Notes: generated by a model not told the origin, from the letters alone. DNA of 64,000 nucleotides from Aeromicrobium stalagmiti (GCF_013283745.1 NZ_JABSTZ010000001.1:452406-516405); one strand, 5' to 3'; positions 15,298-23,892 are shown, counted from the stretch's first letter. Made by a program: numbers and translations.

Positions 15298-17768
15298 GCA
15301 AAGATCATCCTGCTGCGGTCAGCCTTCCACGGCTGGTCATCGCCGCGCCCGCCTCGGGTCACGGCAAGACGACGATCGCCACGGGACTCATGGCCGCGCT
15401 GAGCCGCGCCGGCCACGACGTGTCGTGCCACAAGGTCGGCCCCGACTACATCGACCCCGGCTACCACGCGCTGGCGACCGGCAAGCCCGGCCGCAACCTC
15501 GACCCCCACATGGTCGGCGAGCACCGCCTCGTGCCGTTGCTCCTGCACGGTGCCCGCGACGCCGACATCGCGATCGTCGAGGGCGTCATGGGCCTGTACG
15601 ACGGACAGATCGGCGGCAACGGCTTCTCGTCGACGGCCCACGTCGCGACGGTCACGAAGACCCCGGTCGTGCTGGTCGTCGACATCTCCCACGCGTCGCG
15701 GTCGATCGCGGCGATGGTGCAGGGCATGGTGTCGTTCGACCCGTCCGTGCGCGTCGTCGGCGTCATCGTCAACAAGGCCGGCTCGCCCCGCCATGCCGGC
15801 GAGGTCGTCAGCGCCCTCGAGGCGACCGGCGTCCCGGTGCTCGGCGTTCTTCAGCGCGACGACGGCATCGTCGCCCCGTCGCGTCACCTCGGCCTCGTGC
15901 CCGCCGACGAGCGGGACGACGCGGCACACGCCCTCGACCGGCTCGCCGCCCAGATCGCCGAGAAGATCGATCTCGAGCAGCTGCTGGCCCTGGCCCGCAC
16001 GGCCCCCGACCTCGACGCCGAGCCCTGGGACCCGGCTCGCGAGGTCCACCCCCCGAGCGATGCGGCAGCGTCCAGGCCGGTCGTGGCGATGGCCGGCGGC
16101 CGGGCGTTCACGTTCCGCTACGCCGAGACCGAGGAGCTGCTCCGCGCGGCCGGCTGCGACGTGGTCACGTTCGACCCCCTGACCGACGACGCCCTGCCCG
16201 AGGGCACGGCGGGCCTCTACCTCGGCGGCGGGTTCCCCGAGGTGCACGCCGCGGGACTGGCCGCCAACGCACCGCTGCGCGAGTCGCTGCGCGCCGCCGT
16301 CACGTCCGGCATGCCGACGGTCGCCGAGTGCGCCGGGCTGCTCTATCTCTGCAGCACGGTCGACGGCATCTCGATGGTCGGCGCCCTCGAGGCGGACGCC
16401 GTGATGACGCCGCGTCTGACGCTGTCGTACCGCTCCGTCGTCGTGCCGACCGACCAGCTGATGGGCGTCGCCGGCACCCGCGTGACCGGCCACGAGTTCC
16501 ACCGCACCGCGCTGGTCCAGCCCGTGGAGCAGTCGACGGCGGCCTGGCTGCTCGACGGAGCGGGCCACGGCATCGGGTCGGACACCCTCAGCGCGTCCTA
16601 CCTGCACACCCACTGGGCCGGGCACCCGCAGATGGCCCAGAGGTTCGCCGACGCAGTCCACGCGTACGTGCCGGGAACATCTGGTCTCGATACACCTGCT
16701 CGTTCCTCGCAGGCACTCGACCAGCGGGGCCCGGCCGACCGAGTGACCCCCGGGGCCGAGGGCCTCACCTTCCATGGGGACGCCGAGCTCGCCGAGGGCC
16801 TCGTCGACTTCGCGGTCAACATCCACGACGGCGCCCGCCCGGACTGGCTCACCGAGGCGCTGCGCACGAGCCTCGACGAGGTCGGCGCCTATCCCGACGC
16901 CCGGGGCGCCGAGCACGCGATCGCCCGCCGCCACGGCCGTCCCGCCGAGGAGGTCCTGGCCACCGCCGGCGCCGCCGAGGCGTTCAGCCTGATCGCCCGG
17001 GCCCGGCCGTGGAAGCGGCCCGTCGTGGTGCACCCGCAGTTCACCGAGCCCGACGCGGCCCTCCTCGCCGCAGGCCACACCCCCGAGCAGGTCATGTGTG
17101 ACCCAGGCACCGGCTTCGCCCTCGAGCCCGACCGTGTCCCCGCCGACGCCGACCTGGTGATGATCGGCAACCCCACCAACCCGACCAGCCGGCTGCACCC
17201 CGCCCAGACGATCCGGGCGCTGCTGCGACCCGGCCGCGTCGTGGTGGTCGACGAGGCGTTCATGGACTCCGTCCCCGGCGAGCAGCACTCCCTGGCCGGC
17301 GCCCCGCTGCCCGGGCTGCTCGTGGTGCGCAGCCTCACCAAGCTGTGGTCGATCCCCGGAGTCCGGGCCGGCTACGTCATCGGCGGTCGCCAGCTACTCG
17401 ACGACCTGCGCGCGCAGCAGTCGCCGTGGTCGGTCTCGGCCCAGGCCATCGCCGCCATGACGGCGACGGCGTCCGACCAGGCCCTGGCGGAGGCGGCCCA
17501 GCGCGCGACCCGCATCGCCCAGCACCGCGCCGTCCTCACCGACGGGCTCACCGAGCTCGGCATCACGTACGTCGCACCCGCCGCCCCGTTCGTCCTCGCC
17601 AAGGTCGGCCGTGGCACCCACCAGCAACTGCGCGAGGTCGGCTACGCCGTGCGCCGCGCCGACACGTTCCCGGGCCTCGACGACGGCTGGATCCGCATCG
17701 CCGTGCGGCGCCCCGACACGACCCGCAAGCTGCTCGCGACCCTGAGGATCGAAGGCCCATGGACCTGA
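15291..17768 (+). CDS. cobB-cobC: Fusion of cobyrinate a,c-diamide synthase (CobB) and a PLP-dependent CobC-like aminotransferase-fold protein
   Basis: The 825-residue product joins two corrin enzymes. The CobB part (about 1-460) has the P-loop APASGHGKTT at residues 19-28, the KVGPDYIDPGYH motif, and a class-I-like glutaminase domain with nucleophile context VAECAGLLYL (Cys about 346). It amidates the a and c side chains using glutamine and ATP. The C-terminal part (about 490-825) resembles Rv2231c/CobC-type PLP enzymes, with GNPTNPTSRLHPA and the putative PLP lysine in SLTKLWSIPG (about 684). It would supply the aminopropanol-type arm. The joining linker, residues about 464-478, is encoded by a palindromic REP-like element. 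The ATG at 15291 overlaps the cobO stop. Confidence 0.92.
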   Translation: MVGKDHPAAVSLPRLVIAAPASGHGKTTIATGLMAALSRAGHDVSCHKVGPDYIDPGYHALATGKPGRNLDPHMVGEHRLVPLLLHGARDADIAIVEGVMGLYDGQIGGNGFSSTAHVATVTKTPVVLVVDISHASRSIAAMVQGMVSFDPSVRVVGVIVNKAGSPRHAGEVVSALEATGVPVLGVLQRDDGIVAPSRHLGLVPADERDDAAHALDRLAAQIAEKIDLEQLLALARTAPDLDAEPWDPAREVHPPSDAAASRPVVAMAGGRAFTFRYAETEELLRAAGCDVVTFDPLTDDALPEGTAGLYLGGGFPEVHAAGLAANAPLRESLRAAVTSGMPTVAECAGLLYLCSTVDGISMVGALEADAVMTPRLTLSYRSVVVPTDQLMGVAGTRVTGHEFHRTALVQPVEQSTAAWLLDGAGHGIGSDTLSASYLHTHWAGHPQMAQRFADAVHAYVPGTSGLDTPARSSQALDQRGPADRVTPGAEGLTFHGDAELAEGLVDFAVNIHDGARPDWLTEALRTSLDEVGAYPDARGAEHAIARRHGRPAEEVLATAGAAEAFSLIARARPWKRPVVVHPQFTEPDAALLAAGHTPEQVMCDPGTGFALEPDRVPADADLVMIGNPTNPTSRLHPAQTIRALLRPGRVVVVDEAFMDSVPGEQHSLAGAPLPGLLVVRSLTKLWSIPGVRAGYVIGGRQLLDDLRAQQSPWSVSAQAIAAMTATASDQALAEAAQRATRIAQHRAVLTDGLTELGITYVAPAAPFVLAKVGRGTHQQLREVGYAVRRADTFPGLDDGWIRIAVRRPDTTRKLLATLRIEGPWT
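16681..16724 (+). repeat. REP-like palindromic element inside the cobB-cobC linker
   Basis: CTGGTCTCGATACACCTGC at the left and GCAGGCACTCGACCAG at the right are imperfect complements around a TCGTTCCTC centre, giving a 44 bp hairpin. It lies in frame at the junction of the two enzyme domains. Short palindromes beginning GGTCTCGATAC are, as far as I know, common dispersed repeats in several actinobacterial genomes. That recollection needs a genome search. Confidence 0.7.
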
Positions 17769-18763
17769 ACGTCACCGGCATGGATGCCGTCGTGGTCGGC
17801 GGTGACACGCGCGCGGCAGGCCAGGTCTCCGGACTGCTCGACGGCGGGGCCCGGGTCACCGTCATCGCCGCCGAGGCCACCGCCACGATCGAGGACCTCG
17901 CCGACCGCGGGCTCGTCACGTGGATCCGTCGCGACGTCGTCGCCGGCGACCTCGCGCCGTACGACCTGGTCCTCAAGGGACACCCGACGACGGCCGCCGA
18001 CGACGACCGCATCCTCGGCACCGGCTCGGTCACCCTCGTCGGAGGTGGGCCCGGCGACCCGGGCCTCGTGACCGTCGCTGGTCGAGCCGCCATCGAGTCG
18101 GCCGACGTCATCGTCACCGACCGACTCGCCCCGCTCGCGGCCCTGAGCTGGGCCCGCGCAGACGCCGAGGTCATCGACGTCGCCAAGGTGCCGGGCGGAC
18201 GATCGACCAGCCAGGACGAGATCAACCGCCTGCTGGTCGAGCACGCCAAGTCCGGCCGGCACGTCGTGCGGTTCAAGGGTGGCGACAACTTCGTCTTCGG
18301 TCGCGGCAGCGAGGAGCTGCTCGCGTGCCTCGACGCCGGCATCGCGACCCGGGTCATCCCCGGCGTCACGTCGGCGATCGCGGCACCGGCCATGGCCGGC
18401 ATCCCGGTGACCCACCGCGGCCTCACGCAGGGGTTCACGGTCGTGTCCGGGCACGTCCCGCCGGGACACGCCGACAGCACCCTCGACTACACCGCGCTCG
18501 CCCGGTCGGGCTCCACGATCGTCGTGCTCATGGGCGTCCGCACCCTCGGCGCGATCTGCGCCGCCCTCGTCGCGGGCGGCCTCGACCCCGACACCCCGGC
18601 CGCGGTCGTCGCCGACGGCTCGCTGCCGAGCCAGCGGGTCGTCCGCGCGACGTTGGCGACCATCGACGGCGCCGCGGTCGAGGCGGGCATCGGCGCCCCT
18701 GCCGTCGCGGTCGTCGGCGACGTCGCCACGATCCCCGGCCTCGATGCGGAGGGCATCGCATGA
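17759..18763 (+). CDS. cobA: Uroporphyrinogen-III C-methyltransferase with short SirC-like N-terminal region
   Basis: The 334-residue protein has a C-terminal SUMT domain (about residues 88-330) with VTLVGGGPGDPGLVTVAGRA, VIVTDRLAP, VVRFKGGDNFVFGRGSEE and TRVIPGVTSAIAAPAMAGIP. It converts uroporphyrinogen III to precorrin-2, the entry to the corrin branch. The first ~85 residues (VVVGGDTRAAGQVSGLLDGG) look like a reduced NAD-binding dehydrogenase/ferrochelatase (CysG N-terminal) domain. They are probably too short for full activity. The ATG at 17759 overlaps the cobBC end by 10 bp. Confidence 0.94.
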   Translation: MDLNVTGMDAVVVGGDTRAAGQVSGLLDGGARVTVIAAEATATIEDLADRGLVTWIRRDVVAGDLAPYDLVLKGHPTTAADDDRILGTGSVTLVGGGPGDPGLVTVAGRAAIESADVIVTDRLAPLAALSWARADAEVIDVAKVPGGRSTSQDEINRLLVEHAKSGRHVVRFKGGDNFVFGRGSEELLACLDAGIATRVIPGVTSAIAAPAMAGIPVTHRGLTQGFTVVSGHVPPGHADSTLDYTALARSGSTIVVLMGVRTLGAICAALVAGGLDPDTPAAVVADGSLPSQRVVRATLATIDGAAVEAGIGAPAVAVVGDVATIPGLDAEGIA

Positions 18764-19221
18764 TCCTGTGGGTCCGCCACGGGCAGTCGACCTGGAACGT
18801 CATGGACCGGATGCAGGGCCACGAGCTCAGCCCGCCCCTGACCGACCTCGGCCGCGAGCAGGCCGCCGAGGCCGCCGAGTCGCTCGCCGATCGCGGCGTC
18901 GTCCGCCTGCTCAGCTCGCCGGCCACCCGGGCCACCGAGACGGCCGAGATCATCGCCGCACGGCTCGGCCTCGAGGTCGAGATCGAGCCGCTCCTGCTCG
19001 AGAAGGGGCTCGACGAGAACTACACGAACGTCCTCGTCAGGGTCCAGCAGATCCTCGACCGCGACCTGCCCGAGCACACCGTCGTGGTCAGCCACGGCGA
19101 CACGATCGGCCTCGCGGTCGGCCTGCTGAGCGGCCAGCGCCCCGAGCCGGCAGCCAACGGATCGATCACCAGCGTCGATCCGGCGACCCGCGAGGTCAGC
19201 ATCACGCGGACCCGTCGTTGA
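18760..19221 (+). CDS. Histidine phosphatase family protein, possible alpha-ribazole phosphatase
   Basis: The 153-residue phosphoglycerate-mutase-fold protein has the phosphohistidine motif WVRHGQSTWN (His7), the second arginine context SSPATRATETAEII and the C-terminal HTVVVSHGDTIGLAVG. Overlap with cobA (ATGA at 18760) places it in the chelatase-cobO-cobBC-cobA transcript. Removal of the phosphate from alpha-ribazole-phosphate or adenosylcobalamin-phosphate is therefore a reasonable role. This cannot be told from the sequence alone, since the superfamily is broad. Confidence 0.85.
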   Translation: MILWVRHGQSTWNVMDRMQGHELSPPLTDLGREQAAEAAESLADRGVVRLLSSPATRATETAEIIAARLGLEVEIEPLLLEKGLDENYTNVLVRVQQILDRDLPEHTVVVSHGDTIGLAVGLLSGQRPEPAANGSITSVDPATREVSITRTRR

Positions 19222-19239
19222 CCGCGTGTGACCCCATCC

Positions 19240-19355
19240 CTAGGATGAGCGAAGCCACTCCAGAGGAAGCCGGTGAGATTCCGGCGCAGTAGCGCTACTG
19301 TGACGCCCAGATCGACGATCACGCGGCGGAGCCAGACCCGACGGAGCGGTGGTCA
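19240..19355 (+). promoter_or_regulatory. Cobalamin riboswitch upstream of the cobalt transporter genes
   Basis: The aptamer core GGAAGCCGGTGAGATTCCGG begins at 19264 and continues through CGCTACTGTGACGCCC, followed by GAGCCAGACCC at about 19329-19339. It lies 18 bp after the phosphatase gene and about 40 bp before the cbtB start. It therefore makes cobalt uptake (cbtBA) and the downstream cobT-cobS genes responsive to cobalamin. Confidence 0.94.
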
Positions 19356-19395
19356 CATCCATCCACGGGACGCATTCATCCCACTAGGAGCACCC

Positions 19396-19605
19396 ATGTC
19401 GCAGGTCACTGCCACCCCCGAGGTCGAGATCCCCGCGATCCCGGTCGCCCAGCTCGCACCGTGGGCCGCGTTCGTCTTCCTCGTCGCCGCCATCGTGCTG
19501 TTCTTCATCAGCGCCGACCAGGGCGCCGTGTCGATCCCCTCGGGCACCGCGATCCACGAGTGGGTCCACGACGGACGCCACCTCCTCGGCTTCCCCTGCC
19601 ACTGA
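19396..19605 (+). CDS. cbtB: CbtB, small subunit of predicted cobalt transporter
   Basis: The 69-residue protein has one transmembrane helix (about residues 24-42, LAPWAAFVFLVAAIVLFFIS). Its C-terminal histidine- and cysteine-containing tail, HEWVHDGRHLLGFPCH, is characteristic of CbtB and is a likely metal-binding site. CbtAB systems are known as B12-riboswitch-linked predicted cobalt importers. ATG 19396 follows TAGGAG. A strong hairpin separates it from cbtA. Confidence 0.95.
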   Translation: MSQVTATPEVEIPAIPVAQLAPWAAFVFLVAAIVLFFISADQGAVSIPSGTAIHEWVHDGRHLLGFPCH

Positions 19606-19617
19606 TCCTCACCCCCT

Positions 19618-19651
19618 GATCCGACTCGCCGGCCTCGGCCGCGGTCGGATC
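19618..19651 (+). terminator. Hairpin between cbtB and cbtA
   Basis: The arms GATCCGAC (19618-19625) and GTCGGATC (19644-19651) are perfect complements around a GC-rich loop that can pair further. They are followed by TTTGGGCTTT. This is probably a partial terminator or RNA-processing barrier that sets cbtB above cbtA expression. Confidence 0.65.
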
Positions 19652-19679
19652 TTTGGGCTTTCCAGAACTGGACATGGTC

Positions 19680-20483
19680 ATGACCCCACGCAACTTCCTG
19701 GTCCGCGGCCTGCTCGCGGGCTTCATCGCGTCCCTCTTCTCGTTCGCGGTCGCCTACACCGTCGGTGAGCCGCAGGTCGATGCCGCGATCGCCGTCGAGG
19801 AGGCCAACGCCGCCGCTCCCGCCGATGCGACCGCCGAGCACTCCGACGGCCACAGCCACTCCCACGCCGACGAGGACGCCGAGGCGGGCGGCACCGAGGT
19901 GTCGCGCGAGAAGCAGTCGACCCTCGGCCTGGCGACCGGCATCCTCACCGTCGGCACGGCTCTCGGCGGTGTCATCGGCCTGGCGTCGGCCTTCGCGGTC
20001 GGACGCATCGGACGCCTGCGCCCCAGCCAGTCCACGGCGCTCGTCGCCCTGGTCGGCTACGTGTCGTTCAGCCTCGTGCCGTTCCTGAAGTATCCCGCCA
20101 ACCCTCCGGCGGTCGGCAGCGGCGACACGATCGGCGACCGGACGCTCTACTACTTCATCGTGCAGGGCATCGCGATCCTCGCCGCGATCGTCGCGGTGCT
20201 CGTCGCGCGCCGTCTGCTCGACCGGATCGGCACCTACCGCACGGTCCTGGCCACGGCCGGTGGCTACCTGGTCGTCGTCATCGTCATGGCGCTGGCCATG
20301 CCGACGGTCAACGAGCTCGGCGACTTCCCGGCCGACACGCTCTGGTACTTCCGCCTCGCGTCGCTGCTCACCAACGTCACCCTCTGGGCCGGCATCGGCA
20401 TCGTCCTGGTCGGCCTGATCGGCCGCTTGTACGAGCAGGAGTCGGTCAAGGCCGCTCGTCGTGAGCTGGCGGCGAGCCTGTGA
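19680..20483 (+). CDS. cbtA: CbtA, predicted cobalt transporter membrane subunit
   Basis: This integral membrane protein of about 267 residues has a typical CbtA start, MTPRNFLVRGLLAGFIASL. It has about five transmembrane segments and a metal-binding-type histidine-rich loop (EHSDGHSHSHADEDAE) after the first helix. With CbtB and the riboswitch it is assigned to cobalt uptake. The ATG at 19680 is preferred because GGA lies seven bases before it; the ATG two codons upstream (19674) is too close to that site. The stop overlaps the cobT start by 4 bp. Confidence 0.93.
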   Translation: MTPRNFLVRGLLAGFIASLFSFAVAYTVGEPQVDAAIAVEEANAAAPADATAEHSDGHSHSHADEDAEAGGTEVSREKQSTLGLATGILTVGTALGGVIGLASAFAVGRIGRLRPSQSTALVALVGYVSFSLVPFLKYPANPPAVGSGDTIGDRTLYYFIVQGIAILAAIVAVLVARRLLDRIGTYRTVLATAGGYLVVVIVMALAMPTVNELGDFPADTLWYFRLASLLTNVTLWAGIGIVLVGLIGRLYEQESVKAARRELAASL

Positions 20484-21514
20484 GCGCGCAGACGCCCGTC
20501 ACCCCGCCGCTGGCGACCGTACGAGCCGCCGCGGCCGACCGTCTGGCCGGCCTCGCCACCCCGCCCGGAGCACTCGGACGGCTCGGCGACCTGGCCGTAT
20601 GGGTCGCCGCGACGCAGGGCCAGGTGCCGCCCGTCCCGGTCGACCACGTCCGCACCGTGATCTTCGCGGGTGACCACGGGGTCTCCGACCACGGCGTGTC
20701 GGCCTTCCCCAAGGCGATCACGCCCGCCATGGTCCGCACGTTCCTCGCCGGCAAGGCCGGGGTCTCGGTGCTCGCGGCGCAGCACGGTGTCACCGTGCGG
20801 GTGCTCGACCTCGGGGTCGACGACGACCTCGACGGCGTCCCGGCCGACGTCACGGCGTTCAAGATCCGCCGCAGCAGCGGCGCCATCCACCTCGAGGACG
20901 CCCTCACGGCTGACGAGACCGCCCGGGCGATCGCGGCCGGCGAGGCCGTCGCCGCCGAGGAGATCGCCGCCGGCGCGCAGCTGCTCATCAGCGGCGACAT
21001 GGGCATCGGCAACACGACCCCGGCCGCGGCCCTGATCGCCGCGTCGCTGGGCCTGCCGGCCTCTGAGGTCACCGGCACCGGCACCGGCGTCGACGGCGCC
21101 GGGCTCGCCCACAAGACCGCCGTGGTCCAGCAGGCCATCGACCGTGCCGCAGACCGCGTGGCCGACCCGGTCGACACCCTGACGGCCCTCGGCAGCGCCG
21201 ACCTGGCGGCGGCTGCCGGCTTCATGGCCGCTGCTGCGCGCAGCGGCGTGCCGGTGCTGCTCGACGGCGTCATCTCGGTCGCCGCGGCGATCATGGCCGA
21301 CCGGCTCGCCCCGGGTGCGGCGGCGTGGTTCGCCGCCGGCCACCGCTCGACCGAGCCCGCCCAGGCGTTCGCCCTCGGCAAGCTCGGCATCGAGCCGATC
21401 CTCGACCTCGGCATGCGTCTCGGCGAGGGCAGTGGCGCCGTCGCCGCCGTCCCCGTGGTCCGCTCCGCCGCGCTGCTGCTGGCCGAGGTCGCACTGCTCT
21501 CCGACCTCGGCTGA
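20480..21514 (+). CDS. cobT: Nicotinate-nucleotide-dimethylbenzimidazole phosphoribosyltransferase
   Basis: CobT makes alpha-ribazole-5'-phosphate, the lower-ligand nucleotide, from nicotinate mononucleotide and dimethylbenzimidazole. The 344-residue protein has FAGDHGVSDHGVSAFPK, SGDMGIGNTTPAAAL, GAAAWFAAGHRSTEPAQ and the catalytic glutamate context LGMRLGEGSGA (Glu about 316). The length is normal. GTG 20480 overlaps cbtA, and the stop (TGATG) overlaps cobS. No dimethylbenzimidazole-forming bluB is seen here. Confidence 0.96.
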   Translation: MSAQTPVTPPLATVRAAAADRLAGLATPPGALGRLGDLAVWVAATQGQVPPVPVDHVRTVIFAGDHGVSDHGVSAFPKAITPAMVRTFLAGKAGVSVLAAQHGVTVRVLDLGVDDDLDGVPADVTAFKIRRSSGAIHLEDALTADETARAIAAGEAVAAEEIAAGAQLLISGDMGIGNTTPAAALIAASLGLPASEVTGTGTGVDGAGLAHKTAVVQQAIDRAADRVADPVDTLTALGSADLAAAAGFMAAAARSGVPVLLDGVISVAAAIMADRLAPGAAAWFAAGHRSTEPAQAFALGKLGIEPILDLGMRLGEGSGAVAAVPVVRSAALLLAEVALLSDLG

Positions 21515-22269
21515 TGCTCGACTCCTGGCGGCTTGCCGTCGGCACCCTGACGGCTCTGCGCGTCGGGCACCCGACCCAGGTCGATCGCCGGGTGGCCGGC
21601 GGGGCGATGCTGCTCGCGCCGCTGGCCGTCGTGCCGCTGGGCCTCGCGGTCGCCCTGGTCTGCTGGGCCGGTCGCGAGCTCGACCTCGCTCCCCTGCCCG
21701 TCGCGGCCGTCGCCGTCGGCGCCCTCGCGCTCGGCAGCCGCGCCCTGCACCTCGACGGCCTGTCCGACGTGGCCGACGGCCTCACCGCGTCGTACGACCG
21801 GGAGCGGTCGCTCGCCGTCATGAAGGGCGGGACGGCGGGCCCGGCTGGTGCCGCTGCCCTCGTGCTGGTGCTCGGCGCCCAGGTCGCCGCCCTGGCGTCG
21901 GTGCTGTGCGTGCCCCGTGGCCCCGTGGTCGCCGGGCTGCTGGTCTGCGTCTCGCGGGGCACCCTCGCCCTGGTGTGCGCTCGGGGCGTTCCGGGAGCTC
22001 GTGCCGACGGGCTCGGATCGACCTACGTCGGCTCGGTCCGACCGATCGCCACGGTGCTGACCTGGCTGGTCCTGGCCGCCGCGTGCATCGCCGCCTTCGC
22101 CTGGGCCGACCTCTGCTGGTGGCGCGGGGCGATCGTCGCCGCCGTCGGCCTGGCCGTCGCCGCGGTCGTCGTCTGGCGCTGCGTGCGTCGCTTCGGCGGG
22201 GTGACCGGCGACGTGTTCGGCGCCTCGATCGAGCTGTCGCTCGCGGCGATGCTGGTGGCGGCCTCGTGA
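21514..22269 (+). CDS. cobS: Adenosylcobinamide-GDP ribazoletransferase (cobalamin synthase)
   Basis: The 251-residue polytopic membrane enzyme joins adenosylcobinamide-GDP and alpha-ribazole (phosphate) in the last assembly step. The acidic active-site motif HLDGLSDVADGLTASYDRE, the MKGGTAGPAGA segment and FGGVTGDVFGASIEL mark the family. About six hydrophobic segments are visible. It starts at the TGATG overlap with cobT and is followed, with a 4 bp overlap, by an enoyl-CoA hydratase-type gene. Confidence 0.95.
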   Translation: MLDSWRLAVGTLTALRVGHPTQVDRRVAGGAMLLAPLAVVPLGLAVALVCWAGRELDLAPLPVAAVAVGALALGSRALHLDGLSDVADGLTASYDRERSLAVMKGGTAGPAGAAALVLVLGAQVAALASVLCVPRGPVVAGLLVCVSRGTLALVCARGVPGARADGLGSTYVGSVRPIATVLTWLVLAAACIAAFAWADLCWWRGAIVAAVGLAVAAVVVWRCVRRFGGVTGDVFGASIELSLAAMLVAAS

Positions 22270-23309
22270 GCGACGCCCAGCCCGAGCCCACCGAGCCCAC
22301 CCAGCCCGAGCCCACGGTGCTCGTCGAGCGCCGCGGACGCCTCGGCGTCCTGGTCCTCAACCGACCCCGCGCGATCAATGCCCTCGACCTCGAGATGGTC
22401 CGGCTGATGCAGCACGCCCTCGACGCGTGGGCGACCGACGACGACGTGACGACGATCCTCGTGACCGGCAGCGGCGACCGCGGCCTGTGCGCCGGCGGCG
22501 ACCTGCAGGGCATGTATCGCTCCGCCCGCGAGGGCACGACCGAGTCGGTCGACTTCTGGCGCGAGGAGTACGTCCTCGACCACACCGTCGCGACCTACGC
22601 CAAGCCCGTCGTCGCCCTGATGGACGGCATCGTCCTCGGCGGCGGCGTCGGCGTCTCCGCGCACGCGTCGCACCGCGTCGTGACCGAGCGGACGTCGGTC
22701 GGCATGCCCGAGACCCGCATCGGCTTCGTGCCCGACGTCGGTGGGCCGTGGCTGCTGTCGCGAGCCCCCGGCGAGCTCGGCACGCACCTGGCCCTGACCG
22801 CTGCCAACGCCGACGGCGCCGACACGATCGCGCTGGGCATGGCCGACGTCATGGTGCCGAGCGAGCGGCTGGCCGCGCTCGAGGCCGCGCTCGAGGGCGA
22901 GGACCCCGACACCGCCCTCGCCCGCCTGTCGGTCGATCCCCCCGCGTCTGCCCTGGCAGCACGGCGCTCGTGGGTCGACGCGGCCTATGCGGGCGACGAC
23001 GTGCTCGCGATCGTCGAACGGCTCCGGTCGTCAGACGTCGAGGACGCTCACCGCGCCGCTGACGAGATCGAGGCCAGGTCGCCCACCGCCGTCACCCTGA
23101 CCCTCGCGGCGCTGCGCCGGGCTGCGACCCTGCCCGACCTGCGCACGGCGCTCGACCAGGACCTCGCGGTGTCGACGTTCCTGCTCGACGTCCCCGACAT
23201 GGCCGAGGGCATCCGTGCCCAGGTCATCGACAAGGACCGGTCACCCCGGTGGGACCCGCCGTCCCTCGCCGAGGTCGACGTCGCGGCCTTCGACCACCTG
23301 TTCGCCTGA
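22266..23309 (+). CDS. Enoyl-CoA hydratase/isomerase family, 3-hydroxyisobutyryl-CoA hydrolase type
   Basis: The 347-residue crotonase-fold protein has LVLNRPRAINALDLEMV, the oxyanion segment GLCAGGDLQGMYRSA, MDGIVLGGGVGVSAHASHRV and MPETRIGFVPDVGGPWLLSR, followed by the long helical C-terminal part typical of 3-hydroxyisobutyryl-CoA hydrolase (valine catabolism). An extended Pro/Glu-rich leader (PEPTEPTQPEPT) precedes the domain. GTG 22266 overlaps the cobS stop, so it shares the riboswitch-controlled transcript although its role is in branched-chain acyl-CoA metabolism. A link with B12-dependent mutases is possible but inferred. Confidence 0.85.
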   Translation: MSDAQPEPTEPTQPEPTVLVERRGRLGVLVLNRPRAINALDLEMVRLMQHALDAWATDDDVTTILVTGSGDRGLCAGGDLQGMYRSAREGTTESVDFWREEYVLDHTVATYAKPVVALMDGIVLGGGVGVSAHASHRVVTERTSVGMPETRIGFVPDVGGPWLLSRAPGELGTHLALTAANADGADTIALGMADVMVPSERLAALEAALEGEDPDTALARLSVDPPASALAARRSWVDAAYAGDDVLAIVERLRSSDVEDAHRAADEIEARSPTAVTLTLAALRRAATLPDLRTALDQDLAVSTFLLDVPDMAEGIRAQVIDKDRSPRWDPPSLAEVDVAAFDHLFA

Positions 23310-23314
23310 TCGGG

Positions 23315-23845
23315 TCAGAGGCGCAGGGCGCGACCGGCGACGACCAGCAGCACGTCGTCGCACTCCTGGGCGACCCGCTGGTTGACGATGCCGAGCAGGT
23401 CGCGGAACACCCGGCCGGAGCGGTGCTCGGGCACGACGCTCATGCCGACCTCGTTGGTGACGGCCACGACCGTGCCGTCGTGCTCGGCGATCGCCTCGAC
23501 GGTGTCGGCAAGGCGATCGAGCAGCACCGGCTCCCAGTCGTCACGGACCTGGTCCCAGCCGTCGAGCTCGTCGATGACCGACGTGAGCCACGTGCCGAGG
23601 CAGTCGATCAGCACCGCACCGTCGGCGCCGCGCACCGCCGCCGCGAGGTCGTGGGTCTCGATCGTGTCCCAGTGGTCGGGGCGCCTGGCCCGGTGGATCG
23701 CCACGCGGGCAGCCCACTCCGGGTCGAGGTCGACGTCGGGCTCCGGGCCCGGCGCGACGTACGTGACGCGCGGCGCTGCGACGAGCAGCGACTCCGCGTG
23801 GAACGACTTGCCCGAGCGCACACCGCCCGTGACCAGAACCTTCAT
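23315..23845 (-). CDS. cobU: Adenosylcobinamide kinase / adenosylcobinamide-phosphate guanylyltransferase
   Basis: This bifunctional enzyme phosphorylates adenosylcobinamide and then transfers GMP, preparing the nucleotide loop. The 176-residue protein begins with the P-loop VTGGVRSGKSFHAE (residues about 5-18) and has IHRARRPDHWDTIE (the guanylylated-histidine region), VLIDCLGTWLTSVI and VTNEVGMSVVPEHRSGRVFRD. It is convergent with the upstream hydratase gene (5 bp gap) and divergent from cobD. Confidence 0.95.
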   Translation of the reverse strand: MKVLVTGGVRSGKSFHAESLLVAAPRVTYVAPGPEPDVDLDPEWAARVAIHRARRPDHWDTIETHDLAAAVRGADGAVLIDCLGTWLTSVIDELDGWDQVRDDWEPVLLDRLADTVEAIAEHDGTVVAVTNEVGMSVVPEHRSGRVFRDLLGIVNQRVAQECDDVLLVVAGRALRL

Positions 23846-23892
23846 GCCACCTCGCTAGTGTCGTGACGAGACTACCGCCAGAGGAGCACCCC

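Noticed and set aside
15276..17288. 670-codon open frame antisense to cobB-cobC
   Set aside because: Low-complexity Gly/Arg/Asp-rich translation with no motif; the opposite strand carries well-conserved enzymes.
19396..19605. cbtB-sized frame as an accidental small open frame
   Set aside because: Rejected as an artefact explanation: ribosome binding site, single membrane helix, His/Cys tail, riboswitch and adjacent cbtA all support a real gene.
22266..23309. The crotonase-type gene as a cobalamin enzyme because it overlaps cobS
   Set aside because: Its motifs are those of 3-hydroxyisobutyryl-CoA hydrolase/enoyl-CoA hydratase; co-transcription alone does not indicate a corrin reaction.
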